Shown here one piece after another: positions 46,877 to 55,959 of a DNA stretch of 64,000 nucleotides. The notes under the pieces are model-generated. The model was not told the origin of the DNA. It was given only the letters and a program-made list of their open reading frames with translations, and did not search any database. Source of the stretch: Chloroflexota bacterium (GTDB lineage: Bacteria > Chloroflexota > Anaerolineae > UBA2200); NCBI GenBank assembly GCA_030607875.1, contig JAUWJD010000010.1, positions 1 through 64,000 on the forward strand, given 5' to 3'. The translations under genes were made by a program, and so were the position numbers. Every line of letters begins with the position of its first letter. Position 1 is the first letter of the stretch.

Positions 46877-46940
46877 AACAGGCTGGTCTCGTCTGCGTGG
46901 GACGAATGGCAATTGGTGCATCACCAACAGCCGGACGATT

Positions 46941-47148
46941 CACTGCTTCGTGCACCGAGGGTTGTCAAGAAACCCCTTGGCTCGATTATCGCATGGAAAC
47001 GACTGCCTGAGTTCAGCAATCCCGTCGAGCCATTCCGTCGGTGCCATCGCCTGCGGCGAGACCTTCGGCGGGACCCTTCGGCCGTCGCCCGTCGCCCGCA
47101 GGTGCCCACGGGGCATGCAGAGCACGAACTGTTGACGCAGTACCCTGT
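46941..47148 (-). repeat. dispersed hairpin repeat, long form (copy E)
   Basis: On the minus strand it begins ACAGGGTACTGCGTCAACAG and ends GTGCACGAAGCAGTG, like copy C, and includes GTTCGTGCTCTGCATGCCCC and GGGATTGCTGAACTCAGGC. It lies between the beta-propeller gene and the acyl-CoA synthetase gene, 18 bases beyond the latter's stop codon. Confidence 0.82.
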
Positions 47149-47166
47149 AGTCATTGGGATTTGAGG

Positions 47167-48858
47167 CTACTTGCCTTTTTCCGCCTCCATCTTCTTCACT
47201 TCCTCTGCGACCAGCATACGGCGCAAGATCTTGCCGACGATGGTCTTGGGCAGTTCCGTGCGGAACTCGACGGCGGTGGGCACCTTGTACTTGGCTATCT
47301 TGTCCTTGCAGAAGGCGATAATCTCCTCCTCCGTGGCTGTCTGGCCCTCTTTGAGGATGATGTAGGCCTTGACCGTCTCGCCGCGATAGGGGTCGGGAAT
47401 GCCCGCAACCACTGCCTCCATGACTTTGGGATGCTCGTAGAGCACTTCTTCCACGTCACGCGGGTAGATGTTGAAACCACCGGCGATGATCATGTCCTTC
47501 TTGCGGTCCACAATCTGGAAGTAGCCGTCTTCGTCCATCTTGGCAATGTCGCCGGTGTACAGCCAGCCCTTCCGCAGGGCGATGGCTGTCTCTTCGGGCA
47601 TGTTCCAGTAGCCCTTCATCACCTGCGGCCCACGGATGATCAGCTCGCCGATCTCCCCAACGCCCAGTTCTTTCTCACCCGTTTCCAGGTCCACAATCTT
47701 GGCCTCGGTATCCGGCCAGGGCAGACCAATGGTACCGATCCTATTGTCGCCATAGACCGGATTGGCGTGGGTGACCGGCGAAGCCTCGCTCAAACCATAG
47801 CCTTCCACCAGCCGTGCGCCAGTCAACTCCTGGAATCTCTTCTGCACTTGGACCGGCAGGCCAGACGCGCCACTCATGCAGGCGCGGATTGAGCTGACGT
47901 CGTACTTCTCGATCCCCGGGAAGTTGTTAAAAGCCACGTACTGCGTGGGCACGCCAGGGAAGAGGGTCGGGTGGTGCTTGTTGATGTTCTTCATGATGTC
48001 AGCATAGTCGCGCGGGTTGGGAATGAGCAGCATGGCCGCCGCAGAATACACCGCCAGGTTCATGCAGGTGGTCATGCCGTAACTGTGGTACAGCGGCAGG
48101 GCTGTGAGCACAACCTCTTTGGTTTCCTGGATGTCATGCATCCAGTGCCGACAGGCCACGCAGTTGGCCATCAGGTTGGAGTGGGTGAGTTCGGCCCCTT
48201 TCGGTACACCGGTGGTGCCACCCGTGTACAGGAAGCAGGCCGTGTCGCTGGGCTTTACTTCCACCGGCTTGGGTTTGGCTGGGGCCTTGTCCAACAAATC
48301 CTGGAACCAGTAGGTGTTGGCGTCGCCGGAGATGTCCTGTCGGTGCCCGCCCTTCTTCTCCTTGGCAAGGGTGAAGAGCAGCTTGATCAACGGTGGGAAA
48401 TACTCCTTGATGTTGGTCACAATCGCATGCTTGAGCGGCGTGTTGGCACGCACCTGCTTGAGGATGGGATAGAAACCACTCATTACTACCATGGTCTCTG
48501 CTCCCGAATCCTTGAGCTGATGCTCCACCTCGCGTGCTGCGTAGAGAGGATTAAAAGTCACCACAATGGCCCCCGCTTTGAGTGCGCCATAGTAGCTGAT
48601 GATGAACTGGGGACAGTTGGCCGTGTAGATGGCCACACGGTCACCCTTCTTGACACCCAGTTGCTGTAGGGCTGCAGCAAAGCGGTCGACCCGCTCGTTC
48701 AACTGCCCATAGGTCATCTTGGCATTCATAAGGATCGTTGCCGTGGCGTCGGGGTACTTGCGCGCCGTTTCTTCAAGGTTGGTGTGCAGAGGACGGTCGG
48801 GGTACTCAATCGTGGGCGGAACTTGGGGCTCGTAATTCTTCAGCCAGGGCTTTTCCAT
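47167..48858 (-). CDS. fadD: long-chain fatty acid-CoA ligase
   Basis: Activates carboxylic acids to acyl-CoA with ATP. The AMP-binding P-loop is YTGGTTGVPKGAELTH, with YGLSEASPVT and the hinge/C-terminal VDRKKDMIIAGGFNIYPRDV; the C-terminal catalytic Lys is in PKTIVGKILRR. The likely start is ATG 48858, preceded by AAGGAGGGAGGAG; an upstream frame to 48900 lacks a binding site. The protein is 563 aa. It has its own promoter, separate from the dehydratase genes upstream. A second, shorter ligase is at 60751. Chain-length preference is not evident. Confidence 0.92.
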   Translation of the reverse strand: MEKPWLKNYEPQVPPTIEYPDRPLHTNLEETARKYPDATATILMNAKMTYGQLNERVDRFAAALQQLGVKKGDRVAIYTANCPQFIISYYGALKAGAIVVTFNPLYAAREVEHQLKDSGAETMVVMSGFYPILKQVRANTPLKHAIVTNIKEYFPPLIKLLFTLAKEKKGGHRQDISGDANTYWFQDLLDKAPAKPKPVEVKPSDTACFLYTGGTTGVPKGAELTHSNLMANCVACRHWMHDIQETKEVVLTALPLYHSYGMTTCMNLAVYSAAAMLLIPNPRDYADIMKNINKHHPTLFPGVPTQYVAFNNFPGIEKYDVSSIRACMSGASGLPVQVQKRFQELTGARLVEGYGLSEASPVTHANPVYGDNRIGTIGLPWPDTEAKIVDLETGEKELGVGEIGELIIRGPQVMKGYWNMPEETAIALRKGWLYTGDIAKMDEDGYFQIVDRKKDMIIAGGFNIYPRDVEEVLYEHPKVMEAVVAGIPDPYRGETVKAYIILKEGQTATEEEIIAFCKDKIAKYKVPTAVEFRTELPKTIVGKILRRMLVAEEVKKMEAEKGK

Positions 48859-48913
48859 GGTCTCCTCCCTCCTTGGGGTAATCATGTGCGACATCGACAC
48901 GAGTGACGTGCAT

Positions 48914-48941
48914 ACTATACCACGACTTTGTAACTTGTCAA
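48914..48941 (-). promoter_or_regulatory. sigma70 promoter for fadD
   Basis: On the minus strand, TTGACA (48941-48936), a 16-base spacer and TATAGT (48919-48914) preceded by TGG. It begins 26 bases after the dehydratase activator stop. Confidence 0.65.
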
Positions 48942-48966
48942 AGAATCAACAGGTTCCTGGCAAGGC

Positions 48967-49755
48967 TCACCTCCTCCCCTTCTGCACCGCGTAAAGCGCA
49001 GCTCCCAAGGCTCCCACAGTCTGGGGGTCGGAAGGCACCGTGATCTGCTCGGCGCTTACCTTCTCCAGCGCAGTGATGACCCCCACGTTGAGCGCAACGC
49101 CACCAGTGAGCATCACCTCTGGCTCCAGGCTAACGCGCGTCGCCAGTCCCAAGACACGACTGGCGATCGCCTGGTGCAGTCCAGCAGCAACGTCTGGCTT
49201 CAGCGCCCCGCGAGCGATGTGCGAAATCGCCTCTGACTCGGCGAAAACGGTGCAGGTGCTGCTGATCGAAACGGCATGCTCCGATTGGCAAGCCAGAGCT
49301 CCCAGCTCTGCGATGGGCACATCCAGTGCAGCAGCCATTACCTCCAGAAAACGTCCAGTGCCTGCTGCGCACTTGTCGTTCATAGCAAAATCGAGCACCC
49401 GCCCGTTCGAATCCAGGCGGATGGCTTTGCTGTCCTGCCCGCCGATGTCAATCACCGTCCGTACAGCTGGACACAGGTGGAACGCCCCACGGGCATGGCA
49501 GGAGATCTCGGAGATCTCTTCGTCGGCGGCGTCGAAACGCACACGCCCGTACCCGGTTACCACCGTATAGGCTACCTCGGCCACGGTGAGCTGGCACCCG
49601 CCCAACAGACGAGTCACCAGGGCCTCTGCTGCTTCCTGCCCACCATAGCCAGAGGGCACCACGCCCCTTGCCAACCGGTTCAGATCGACATCCACCAGCA
49701 TCGCTTTGACAGTGAGCGATCCTATGTCTATTCCCAGGAAATACGATCCTGACAC
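48967..49755 (-). CDS. 2-hydroxyacyl-CoA dehydratase activator (BadF/BcrA-type ATPase)
   Basis: Homodimeric [4Fe-4S] ATPase that injects a high-energy electron into the dehydratase. The 262-aa length is typical of HgdC/FldI. ATPase motifs are FLGIDIGSLTVKAM and VIDIGGQDSKAI. The cluster ligands are Cys in NDKCAAGTGRFLE and Cys in SISSTCTVFAESE, and the late motif is MLTGGVALNVGV. The ATG lies 28 bases inside the end of the upstream dehydratase subunit gene, so expression is coupled. The alternative, a benzoyl-CoA reductase ATPase subunit, is less likely because only one such subunit is present. Confidence 0.93.
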   Translation of the reverse strand: MSGSYFLGIDIGSLTVKAMLVDVDLNRLARGVVPSGYGGQEAAEALVTRLLGGCQLTVAEVAYTVVTGYGRVRFDAADEEISEISCHARGAFHLCPAVRTVIDIGGQDSKAIRLDSNGRVLDFAMNDKCAAGTGRFLEVMAAALDVPIAELGALACQSEHAVSISSTCTVFAESEAISHIARGALKPDVAAGLHQAIASRVLGLATRVSLEPEVMLTGGVALNVGVITALEKVSAEQITVPSDPQTVGALGAALYAVQKGRR

Positions 49756-50981
49756 CCTGCCGCCAGTGTTTCCATAAAGGCCTGAATGCGAGTCCTTACT
49801 GCTTCACGGGCAAAGCTGCGTGCATCACACATGTCTGACTCGATGATCAGACCCGGCACGCCCGTGCGCTCTGTGACGGCGCGCTTGATCACATACTGTC
49901 CCAAGGAGTAGGGTTTGCAACTGCGATTGTTGTGCATCACAAAACCATCTACATTATACTCCGAAACCAGGCCAGCCGTCATGTCAACCCGGTACTCCAG
50001 ACTCTGGTTGAGGAAAACAGTAGCGTATGCCGTCGCCAGCCCTTCCAGCGGTTCGCCAAGAGGAACGGCTTGCGACCAGCCGCCGGTGTACGTATCAACG
50101 ACAAAGCAGGCGCCATAATCCACAAAGTAGCTGTAGAAACGATAGAGGTGATGCCAGATGGCGATATTGTCCCACAGCAGGCGGTACCTTTCCTCCGGGA
50201 TTGCCCCTACGCCGTTCCGCACACGCTCCTCTACCTCCGCCTTCAAGTGCCGGTAGAAGCGTACCGCGCCTCGCTCGCCACGCAGCACAACAATCGGCGC
50301 CATGTTCACGAACAGGTCCGGGACATTCAGCGGCGACGGCCGCGCCTTGCACAGTGCCCGGATCTCACCCCACAGTTCCACAGCCTGGTTTGCCAGATGG
50401 ATGACTTGCTCGAGGCGCTTGAGCTTCAAGCGGCGGCCTGTCGTGGTCTCCAAGAAATCAATCATCTCGGCCAACTGCGCCTTGACGTACACCTGCATCT
50501 GCGGTGAGAAGCCATTGTGGATAAAGGGCGCATCCAGTACAAAGAGAGGTAGATCATAGTGCTGGGCTACCGCTTCGTACCACTTTACGACGGTGCCACA
50601 GATGTTGTTGCAGCAAATGAGCAGGTCTGGCTTGGGCAGGCCACCCATCGGTGCGCTTTGGCTGTCAAACATTGAGCCCAGGTGGCTGCGAGCGTAAGAG
50701 CAGAGGTCAGGCGAATAGCCCCGCGCTTCCGCCGCCTGGCAGAGGGGCACGGCCTGTTTCCGCGCGCCGCACAGAGCGCCATAGTTCTCCGGGTACACGG
50801 CAAAGATGCCCATGGCGCGCAGTATCTCCACTGGCGCGCCGCTAGTCACCCAGGCCAGTGGCCGCCCCAGGCGCAGGTAGCGCGCACTGGTGTAGTGCGC
50901 CTGCATCAGCCGCTGCAATTCGACAGCCGTTCTGAGTTTCTTGTAGCGCTTCCTAGCCACTTTGCTGTTCCAGCATCTCAA
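49728..50981 (-). CDS. 2-hydroxyacyl-CoA dehydratase subunit (HgdA/HgdB family), first of pair
   Basis: A 417-aa Fe-S subunit. Conserved Cys positions lie in ENYGALCGARK, PDLCSYARSHLG, CCNNICGTVVKW and HNNRSCKPYSLGQ. Together with the adjacent subunit it removes water from a (R)-2-hydroxyacyl-CoA to give the enoyl-CoA by a ketyl-radical mechanism. Start uncertain: ATG 50981 overlaps the upstream gene by 29 bases, while GTG 50960 would give an overlap of eight. The acyl substrate (glutaryl, lactyl, phenyllactyl or other) cannot be told from motifs. Confidence 0.9.
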   Translation of the reverse strand: MRCWNSKVARKRYKKLRTAVELQRLMQAHYTSARYLRLGRPLAWVTSGAPVEILRAMGIFAVYPENYGALCGARKQAVPLCQAAEARGYSPDLCSYARSHLGSMFDSQSAPMGGLPKPDLLICCNNICGTVVKWYEAVAQHYDLPLFVLDAPFIHNGFSPQMQVYVKAQLAEMIDFLETTTGRRLKLKRLEQVIHLANQAVELWGEIRALCKARPSPLNVPDLFVNMAPIVVLRGERGAVRFYRHLKAEVEERVRNGVGAIPEERYRLLWDNIAIWHHLYRFYSYFVDYGACFVVDTYTGGWSQAVPLGEPLEGLATAYATVFLNQSLEYRVDMTAGLVSEYNVDGFVMHNNRSCKPYSLGQYVIKRAVTERTGVPGLIIESDMCDARSFAREAVRTRIQAFMETLAAGCQDRISWE

Positions 50982-52083
50982 TGAACGCCTGCAAGCGGGT
51001 GCGCAATTGGCCCGTGGGGGTTGAAACCTCCGTCTCGATCATCAGGTGTGGCATTGCGGCGCGGTCAAGCGTTTTGGCCAGCGCCACGTAATCGAAAGCA
51101 TGGGGATCGCAGAACTTGGGCATTACAAAGATCACGCCGTGCGCCTCTGTGTCGTCCAGCAGCCGGAGCAGGCGTTGAGCACGTGGCTGCGCTGCACCAT
51201 GCTTCACCGGGCAGGGAGCGCGCTGCAAGTAACGCTCCGCCAGTGCCGCAAATGGCTCCATCGTCTCATCCACCAGCACATCGAAATAGCGACTGCCAGT
51301 GCACAGATCATCCCCAACCACCTGGCCGCCCAGCTCGTCAATCAACCGCAGTAGCACAGGGTCATCGAGAAGCGCACCGACCAGGATCAGTGCCGGCCCT
51401 CGGCCTTGGGCTTCCGCTGCGTCCTCGATATCACGCAGGGCCGACTGCAGCAAAGCGCTGTGCTCCTCCACCGGCATCAACATGCCGGCAATGGTCAGCG
51501 ACCACAATTGCTCGGCAGTGAAGCGCGTGCGCTGTTCGTAGAGCTGGGACAACAGCCGCCGCTGCTCGTTGTAGAGCGCAATGCTCGCACGCAGCGATTC
51601 CTCAGCCACCGTGGAGCCAAAATCGGACTGCAGAACCACTGCCAGTTGGCGCAGCTCGGCCACCCAATAGCTGCGTACACTCGGACCGCTCAGCACCGTG
51701 GGCAGCGAGAAAGGGACAACCTCGAACCGCGTCTCGGCCATGCGCCACACGTCAGCCAGACATTGCATCGTGTCGCAGGTGTGGGCAAACAGCACACCCT
51801 CGAGAAAATCAAGCTCACCACACAGCATCCGCTCGGTGACGGCCCGGGCCAGAGCACAAGCAAAGGTAGGCAGGTGGGCATTTGCCAGGCTGACCGGTCC
51901 CGACAACTGCATCAGCCGAACCGGGGTGAAACCCGCTGCGTGCAGCACCTCCAGTGGTGTGTACGTACACAGGTAGCCAAAAGCGCGGCGACCAGGGTAG
52001 CGTGTCTCCCAGTCACGATAGGGGTTGGTGAAAAAATCCATAAGATGCTGAACGCTCCGCTCTCGAGCCCTCGTCAATGTCAC
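50953..52083 (-). CDS. 2-hydroxyacyl-CoA dehydratase subunit (HgdA/HgdB family), second of pair
   Basis: A 376-aa paralogous subunit with Cys in LCTYTPLEVLHAAGF, FAHTCDTMQCLADVW and VMPKFCDPHAFDY, the positions used for [4Fe-4S] binding in this family. A GTG start at 52083 is used; ATG 52041 (MDFFTNPYRDW) is possible and close to where family similarity begins. It is the first of three overlapping genes (this, second subunit, activator), an arrangement typical of dehydratase operons. Confidence 0.9.
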   Translation of the reverse strand: MTLTRARERSVQHLMDFFTNPYRDWETRYPGRRAFGYLCTYTPLEVLHAAGFTPVRLMQLSGPVSLANAHLPTFACALARAVTERMLCGELDFLEGVLFAHTCDTMQCLADVWRMAETRFEVVPFSLPTVLSGPSVRSYWVAELRQLAVVLQSDFGSTVAEESLRASIALYNEQRRLLSQLYEQRTRFTAEQLWSLTIAGMLMPVEEHSALLQSALRDIEDAAEAQGRGPALILVGALLDDPVLLRLIDELGGQVVGDDLCTGSRYFDVLVDETMEPFAALAERYLQRAPCPVKHGAAQPRAQRLLRLLDDTEAHGVIFVMPKFCDPHAFDYVALAKTLDRAAMPHLMIETEVSTPTGQLRTRLQAFIEMLEQQSG

Positions 52084-52147
52084 CCATCTACGCCATCAAG
52101 TGTACTGCGTACCACACCAACTGCCATGCAAGCCTTCTCCGTGCCCT

Positions 52148-52951
52148 TTAGGCTGCTCGCAGGTAGGACTTGATGAGATGACTCCCCCGAAAGTGCCCCA
52201 GCGTCAGGTAGGTGATGAATGGCTCCCGCCCCAGAACTTGGCGCTTGATTGCTGGAACATCCAAACCCTCGGCGTGCAAACGGCGCACCTCTGCCCCAAG
52301 TGCTTCCAGGTGTTCGATCTTGCGTTGAATACCCGCTACAGGGTTGCTGCGTACCGTGCCGCTTCCAGGGAACAGCCGGCTCAAAGGAAGAGCTGCCAGC
52401 TTCTTCAGCGAGTCGATTATGGCACAGATGTCATAGTCAGGCCTCGCCGCACGGTCCCTGCCACCAATATACGCATCCCCAGAGAAGAGCCAACCCTGCT
52501 GCGGTTCGTAGAGACAAACGTGGTCTGCGCTGTGTCCCGGAGTGTGGATGACTCGGAAACGGTAGTGAGCCGTCTCTACCCACTTACCTACAGGGTTCGC
52601 ATGCGAGGGATCAGGCCATCCCCAAAAGAACCGACGATAGAGCTGCAGATGCTGCAGCCTGGGATTGGCCAGAATCGGCACGGCCAGAGCGTGGGCGCGG
52701 ACCACAACCCCTCTTGTCCGCTGCAGCAGGCCATTGGCACCAACGTGGTCCTCGTGACTGTGGGTATTGACGACCTGTTCCAGCGGCAACGAGGCCAGTG
52801 CTCTGCCCAGCTCCTCCGCGGTGAAGGCGCATCCCGTGTCAACCAGCAGGCCTTCCACCCAATACGCCGCCGCGTGGTATACCGTTCGCCCAAGGATCGA
52901 ACGGGCGCAAAGGAACTTGACCACGGGACCATGTTGCGCAATTCTCAGCAT
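52148..52951 (-). CDS. metallo-beta-lactamase-fold hydrolase
   Basis: A 267-aa cytoplasmic MBL protein with the metal motif NTHSHEDHVGANG, a second His in HTPGHSADHV and Asp in FSGDAYIGG. This spacing is like glyoxalase II-type and other thioester hydrolases of the superfamily. Its position between an acyl-CoA thioesterase (21 bases upstream) and the dehydratase subunits (64 bases downstream) suggests it acts on a thioester or a related intermediate. That is inference. Confidence 0.82.
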   Translation of the reverse strand: MLRIAQHGPVVKFLCARSILGRTVYHAAAYWVEGLLVDTGCAFTAEELGRALASLPLEQVVNTHSHEDHVGANGLLQRTRGVVVRAHALAVPILANPRLQHLQLYRRFFWGWPDPSHANPVGKWVETAHYRFRVIHTPGHSADHVCLYEPQQGWLFSGDAYIGGRDRAARPDYDICAIIDSLKKLAALPLSRLFPGSGTVRSNPVAGIQRKIEHLEALGAEVRRLHAEGLDVPAIKRQVLGREPFITYLTLGHFRGSHLIKSYLRAA

Positions 52952-52972
52952 GGAGTTACTCGGACACAGGAG

Positions 52973-53410
52973 TCATAGACTGGATGGAGCAGCCGCCGCA
53001 GACAGCGTCTCTCGTATCTCTGGCGGCAAACGGATTGGGCGCATGGTATCAAGGTCCACAGCAACCTGAACAGTGCGACCGTCAGCAATCAAACGTCCAT
53101 CTTTCCCACGCACAATCTGGTAGGCAAAAGCAAAGCTCGTGCGACGGACGTCCTCCGGCCAGGTGCGGATCACAAGCAGGTCATCGAAGCGCGCCGGCGA
53201 ACGGTAGCGGCACGAGGCCTCGACGACTACTATGCCCCAATCGGAATGATTCCAATGGCTGGGATCAAAGCCCAAGGCACGAAGATAGTTCACCCGTCCC
53301 ACTTCCATGTACACAAAATGATTGGCATAGTAGACTACGCCCTCAGCATCGGGCTCGGCGTAGCGCACGCGGATCTCGGATTCGACCACACGCGCCTGAC
53401 TCACGTCCAC
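52973..53410 (-). CDS. acyl-CoA thioesterase (4HBT family)
   Basis: A 145-aa hotdog thioesterase. The signature VRYAEPDAEGVVYYANHFVYM contains the catalytic Asp-region of 4-hydroxybenzoyl-CoA/YbgC-type enzymes. Upstream of codon 57 the open frame is the transcription terminator of the preceding gene, so the start must lie after it; GTG 53410 (EVDVSQARVV follows) or GTG 53404 are candidates. It begins the operon thioesterase, MBL, dehydratase subunits, activator. Confidence 0.85.
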   Translation of the reverse strand: MDVSQARVVESEIRVRYAEPDAEGVVYYANHFVYMEVGRVNYLRALGFDPSHWNHSDWGIVVVEASCRYRSPARFDDLLVIRTWPEDVRRTSFAFAYQIVRGKDGRLIADGRTVQVAVDLDTMRPIRLPPEIRETLSAAAAPSSL

Positions 53411-53440
53411 CTCGTCCAGCTCTCCTGTCCCCGTCTCATA

Positions 53441-53476
53441 AAGCCCCCAAAGGTTTTCGAAAACCTTTGGGGGCTT
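53441..53476 (-). terminator. Rho-independent terminator after etfA
   Basis: A perfect 36-base palindrome: AAGCCCCCAAAGGTTTTC and its reverse complement (53441-53458, 53459-53476). It begins 10 bases after the etfA stop and separates the etf operon from the thioesterase-dehydratase operon. Confidence 0.85.
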
Positions 53477-53486
53477 GGTCAAAGCG

Positions 53487-54689
53487 CTATATCTTGCTGC
53501 CTGCACCAACTGCTTTGAGTTGCTTGATGATCTCTGGGATGACCTTGTACAGGTCACCGACGATGCCCACGTCTGCAACTTGAAAGATCGGTGCCCCAGG
53601 GTCCTTGTTGATGGCCACGATGAACTTGGACTCTTTCATACCTGCCTGGTGCTGAATGGCCCCCGAGATGCCGCAGGCCACATATAGCTCGGGCCGCACA
53701 GTCTTGCCGGTCTGTCCCACCTGGTGATCATGATCGATCCAGCCAGCGTCTACCGCGGCACGAGAAGATCCAACCTCACCGCCCAGGGCTCCTGCCAGTT
53801 GCTCAATCACTTCGAAGCCATCGGGGCCACCTAGACCACGGCCGCCAGAGACAATGATCTTGGCATCCTCCAGGTTGACGCGACGCCGTGCCTCCTTGAC
53901 CACCTGCAGAATCTTGACCTGCAGGTCCCCCTCGCTGAGGTTCACCGGGACGCGTTCGACCGTTCCTTGACGGCCTGGATCTGGTTTCGGCGCAGACATT
54001 ACACCTGGACGCACTGTAGACATCTGGGGCCGGTGATGCGGGCAGATGATGGTGGCCATGATATTGCCGCCAAACGCCGGTCGAGTCTGCAGCAGCAAGC
54101 GCTCGCTCTCATCAATGTCCAGCCCGGTGCAGTCCGCAGTCAGGCCGGTGTAGATGCGCTGCGAAATGCGGGGCGCTAGATCCCGGCCCACAGTCGTTGC
54201 CCCATAGAGCACGATCTCTGGCTTCTTGCTCTCGATCAGCTCAGAGAGCACCTTGGCATAAGCATCGGTGCGATAATGCTCCAGCACGGGATCCTCAGCC
54301 AGATAGACGACGTCTGCACCATCGGCAATCAGCTCCTGGGCCAGCGCGTCCACGCCGTGACCGAGCAGCACAGCCTGCGCCTGGGAACCCAGCGTGTCAG
54401 CTAACTGACGAGCCTTGCCCATCAACTGATGAGAGACTTTGGTCAGCACACCGTCCCGCTGTTCAGCAAAGACCCAGACGTTACGATAGTCCTGAACCCT
54501 GACGCCTCCCACCACCCGTTCGCCGATGAACAGCGCATTCTCAGGACACTGATCCACGCAGGCACCGCAGTCCACGCAGCTCTCGTAGATCTTGGCTTTC
54601 CCATCGACAACCTCGATGGCGCCAAAGGGACAGGCAAAAACGCAATCGCCGCACCCTGTACACTTATCCAGATCAACCTTCAATTCCAT
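53487..54689 (-). CDS. etfA: electron transfer flavoprotein alpha subunit with ferredoxin domain
   Basis: A 400-aa protein. Residues 1-65 form a 2[4Fe-4S] ferredoxin (CTGCGDCVFACP and CVDCGACVDQCP). The rest is EtfA, with the C-terminal FAD-binding SGGRGLGGPDGF, GSSRAAVDAGW, QVGQTGKTV and AINKDPGAPIF. Ferredoxin-fused EtfA is known from CarE of Acetobacterium caffeyl-CoA reductase and other bifurcating complexes. ATG 54689 follows GGAGGGCACGAT. The beta subunit gene is 3.8 kb upstream in the same direction, with four unrelated genes between. The fusion suggests ferredoxin-linked electron bifurcation with the acyl-CoA dehydrogenase at 59325. Confidence 0.93.
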   Translation of the reverse strand: MELKVDLDKCTGCGDCVFACPFGAIEVVDGKAKIYESCVDCGACVDQCPENALFIGERVVGGVRVQDYRNVWVFAEQRDGVLTKVSHQLMGKARQLADTLGSQAQAVLLGHGVDALAQELIADGADVVYLAEDPVLEHYRTDAYAKVLSELIESKKPEIVLYGATTVGRDLAPRISQRIYTGLTADCTGLDIDESERLLLQTRPAFGGNIMATIICPHHRPQMSTVRPGVMSAPKPDPGRQGTVERVPVNLSEGDLQVKILQVVKEARRRVNLEDAKIIVSGGRGLGGPDGFEVIEQLAGALGGEVGSSRAAVDAGWIDHDHQVGQTGKTVRPELYVACGISGAIQHQAGMKESKFIVAINKDPGAPIFQVADVGIVGDLYKVIPEIIKQLKAVGAGSKI

Positions 54690-54721
54690 ATCGTGCCCTC
54701 CTTGCAATGTATGTCTTACTA

Positions 54722-55954
54722 TTAGGTCCTGGCGAGCTGTCTTTCGATGGCTTTACCCAATCGCCGGATGCCCTCCTCAATCATTTCCGGACCGGCCGTA
54801 GCGAAAGTTAGACGGAACGCATTCCGTCCACTCTCGCCGTCCGAGTAAAAGGCCGTACCCGGTATGAAGGCAACCTTTTCTTCCACGGCAACCTTCAGCA
54901 GGGCTACCGAGTCTGTGCCTTCAGGCAATGTCACCCATAGGAAAAGTCCACCTTGGGGTCGCGTCCACTGCAAGCCCGATGGGAAGTACTTGTCCATTGC
55001 TGACAGCATGACCGTACAACGCTCGCTGTACGTTTCACGGATGCGCTTGACGTGCTGCCGCAAGAAACCGCGCTGGCAAATGTCATGGGCGATCATCTGT
55101 ACAAATGTGCTGGTATGCAGATCAGCGCCCTGCTTGGCTTGCACGAACTTGGCAACGATCTTGGCTGGCGCAACAATCCAACCCAGGCGGATACCCGGGG
55201 CCAGGGTTTTGGAGAAGGTACTCAGATAGATGGTATTCTCCTTGTGCAGGACGACGATCGGTGTGATGTCCTCGCCCACGAAGCGCAGCTCCCCGTACGG
55301 GTCATCTTCAATGATGAATACCCCATACCGCACTGCCAGGTCTACCAGTTTCTGCCGGCGCTCCAATGACAAGGTCACGCCAGCGGGATTGTGGAAATTC
55401 GGCAAGCAGTAGATGAACTTGACCGGTTCACGCTTCAGGATATCCTCGATCAGGTCAACCCGCGTGCCATCCTCATCCAGCGGGACAGTGACAAAGCGTG
55501 CCTCGTACGCGGTCCACGCCTGGATCGCTCCCAGATAAGTGGGTCGATCGGTGAGCACAGTATCGCCGGGGTTGATAAAGATCTTGCCGATCAAGTCCAG
55601 TGCCTGCTGCGAACCGTTTACAATCAACATATTCTCTTCTTTTGCAGGAACGCCGTATTTGTGCACCTTGGACAGCAGAAACTGCTTCAGGGGTGGATAC
55701 CCTTCGGTCACACCATACTGCAGCGCCTTTGCTCCTGCATGTTCGAGAACGTACTGACTTGCCTCTTGGAACTCGCGAATAGGAAACAGCTCGGGGGCAG
55801 GATTAGCTCCGCCCAGAGAGATCATCCCCGGCGTGGCCATCAGTTTGAGCGTTTCGCGGATTACCGAGCTGGTCATGCGCTGTGCGCGCTTGGCCAGAGC
55901 CACATCCCAATCTGTGGTTACTCTGCCATCCCAAGTGACGCCGTTGTCACGCAT
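54722..55954 (-). CDS. PLP-dependent aminotransferase, class I (LysN/2-aminoadipate type)
   Basis: A 410-aa aminotransferase. The PLP Lys is in LSTFSKTLAPGIRLGW, with upstream VNGSQQALDLIGK, DRPTYLGAIQ and NFHNPAGVTLS. This subgroup (2-aminoadipate, aromatic and branched-chain transaminases) interconverts amino acids and 2-oxoacids. Next to a 2-hydroxyacyl-CoA dehydratase system this would be the first step of amino-acid fermentation, the oxoacid then being reduced and activated. GGAGGGAGATAG precedes the ATG, and only five bases separate it from the HAD gene. Confidence 0.9.
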   Translation of the reverse strand: MRDNGVTWDGRVTTDWDVALAKRAQRMTSSVIRETLKLMATPGMISLGGANPAPELFPIREFQEASQYVLEHAGAKALQYGVTEGYPPLKQFLLSKVHKYGVPAKEENMLIVNGSQQALDLIGKIFINPGDTVLTDRPTYLGAIQAWTAYEARFVTVPLDEDGTRVDLIEDILKREPVKFIYCLPNFHNPAGVTLSLERRQKLVDLAVRYGVFIIEDDPYGELRFVGEDITPIVVLHKENTIYLSTFSKTLAPGIRLGWIVAPAKIVAKFVQAKQGADLHTSTFVQMIAHDICQRGFLRQHVKRIRETYSERCTVMLSAMDKYFPSGLQWTRPQGGLFLWVTLPEGTDSVALLKVAVEEKVAFIPGTAFYSDGESGRNAFRLTFATAGPEMIEEGIRRLGKAIERQLART

Positions 55955-55959
55955 GGTTT

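Noticed and set aside
53411-53578. N-terminal extension of the 4HBT thioesterase
   Set aside because: It would be translated from the terminator palindrome and the end of etfA; similarity begins only after GTG 53410.
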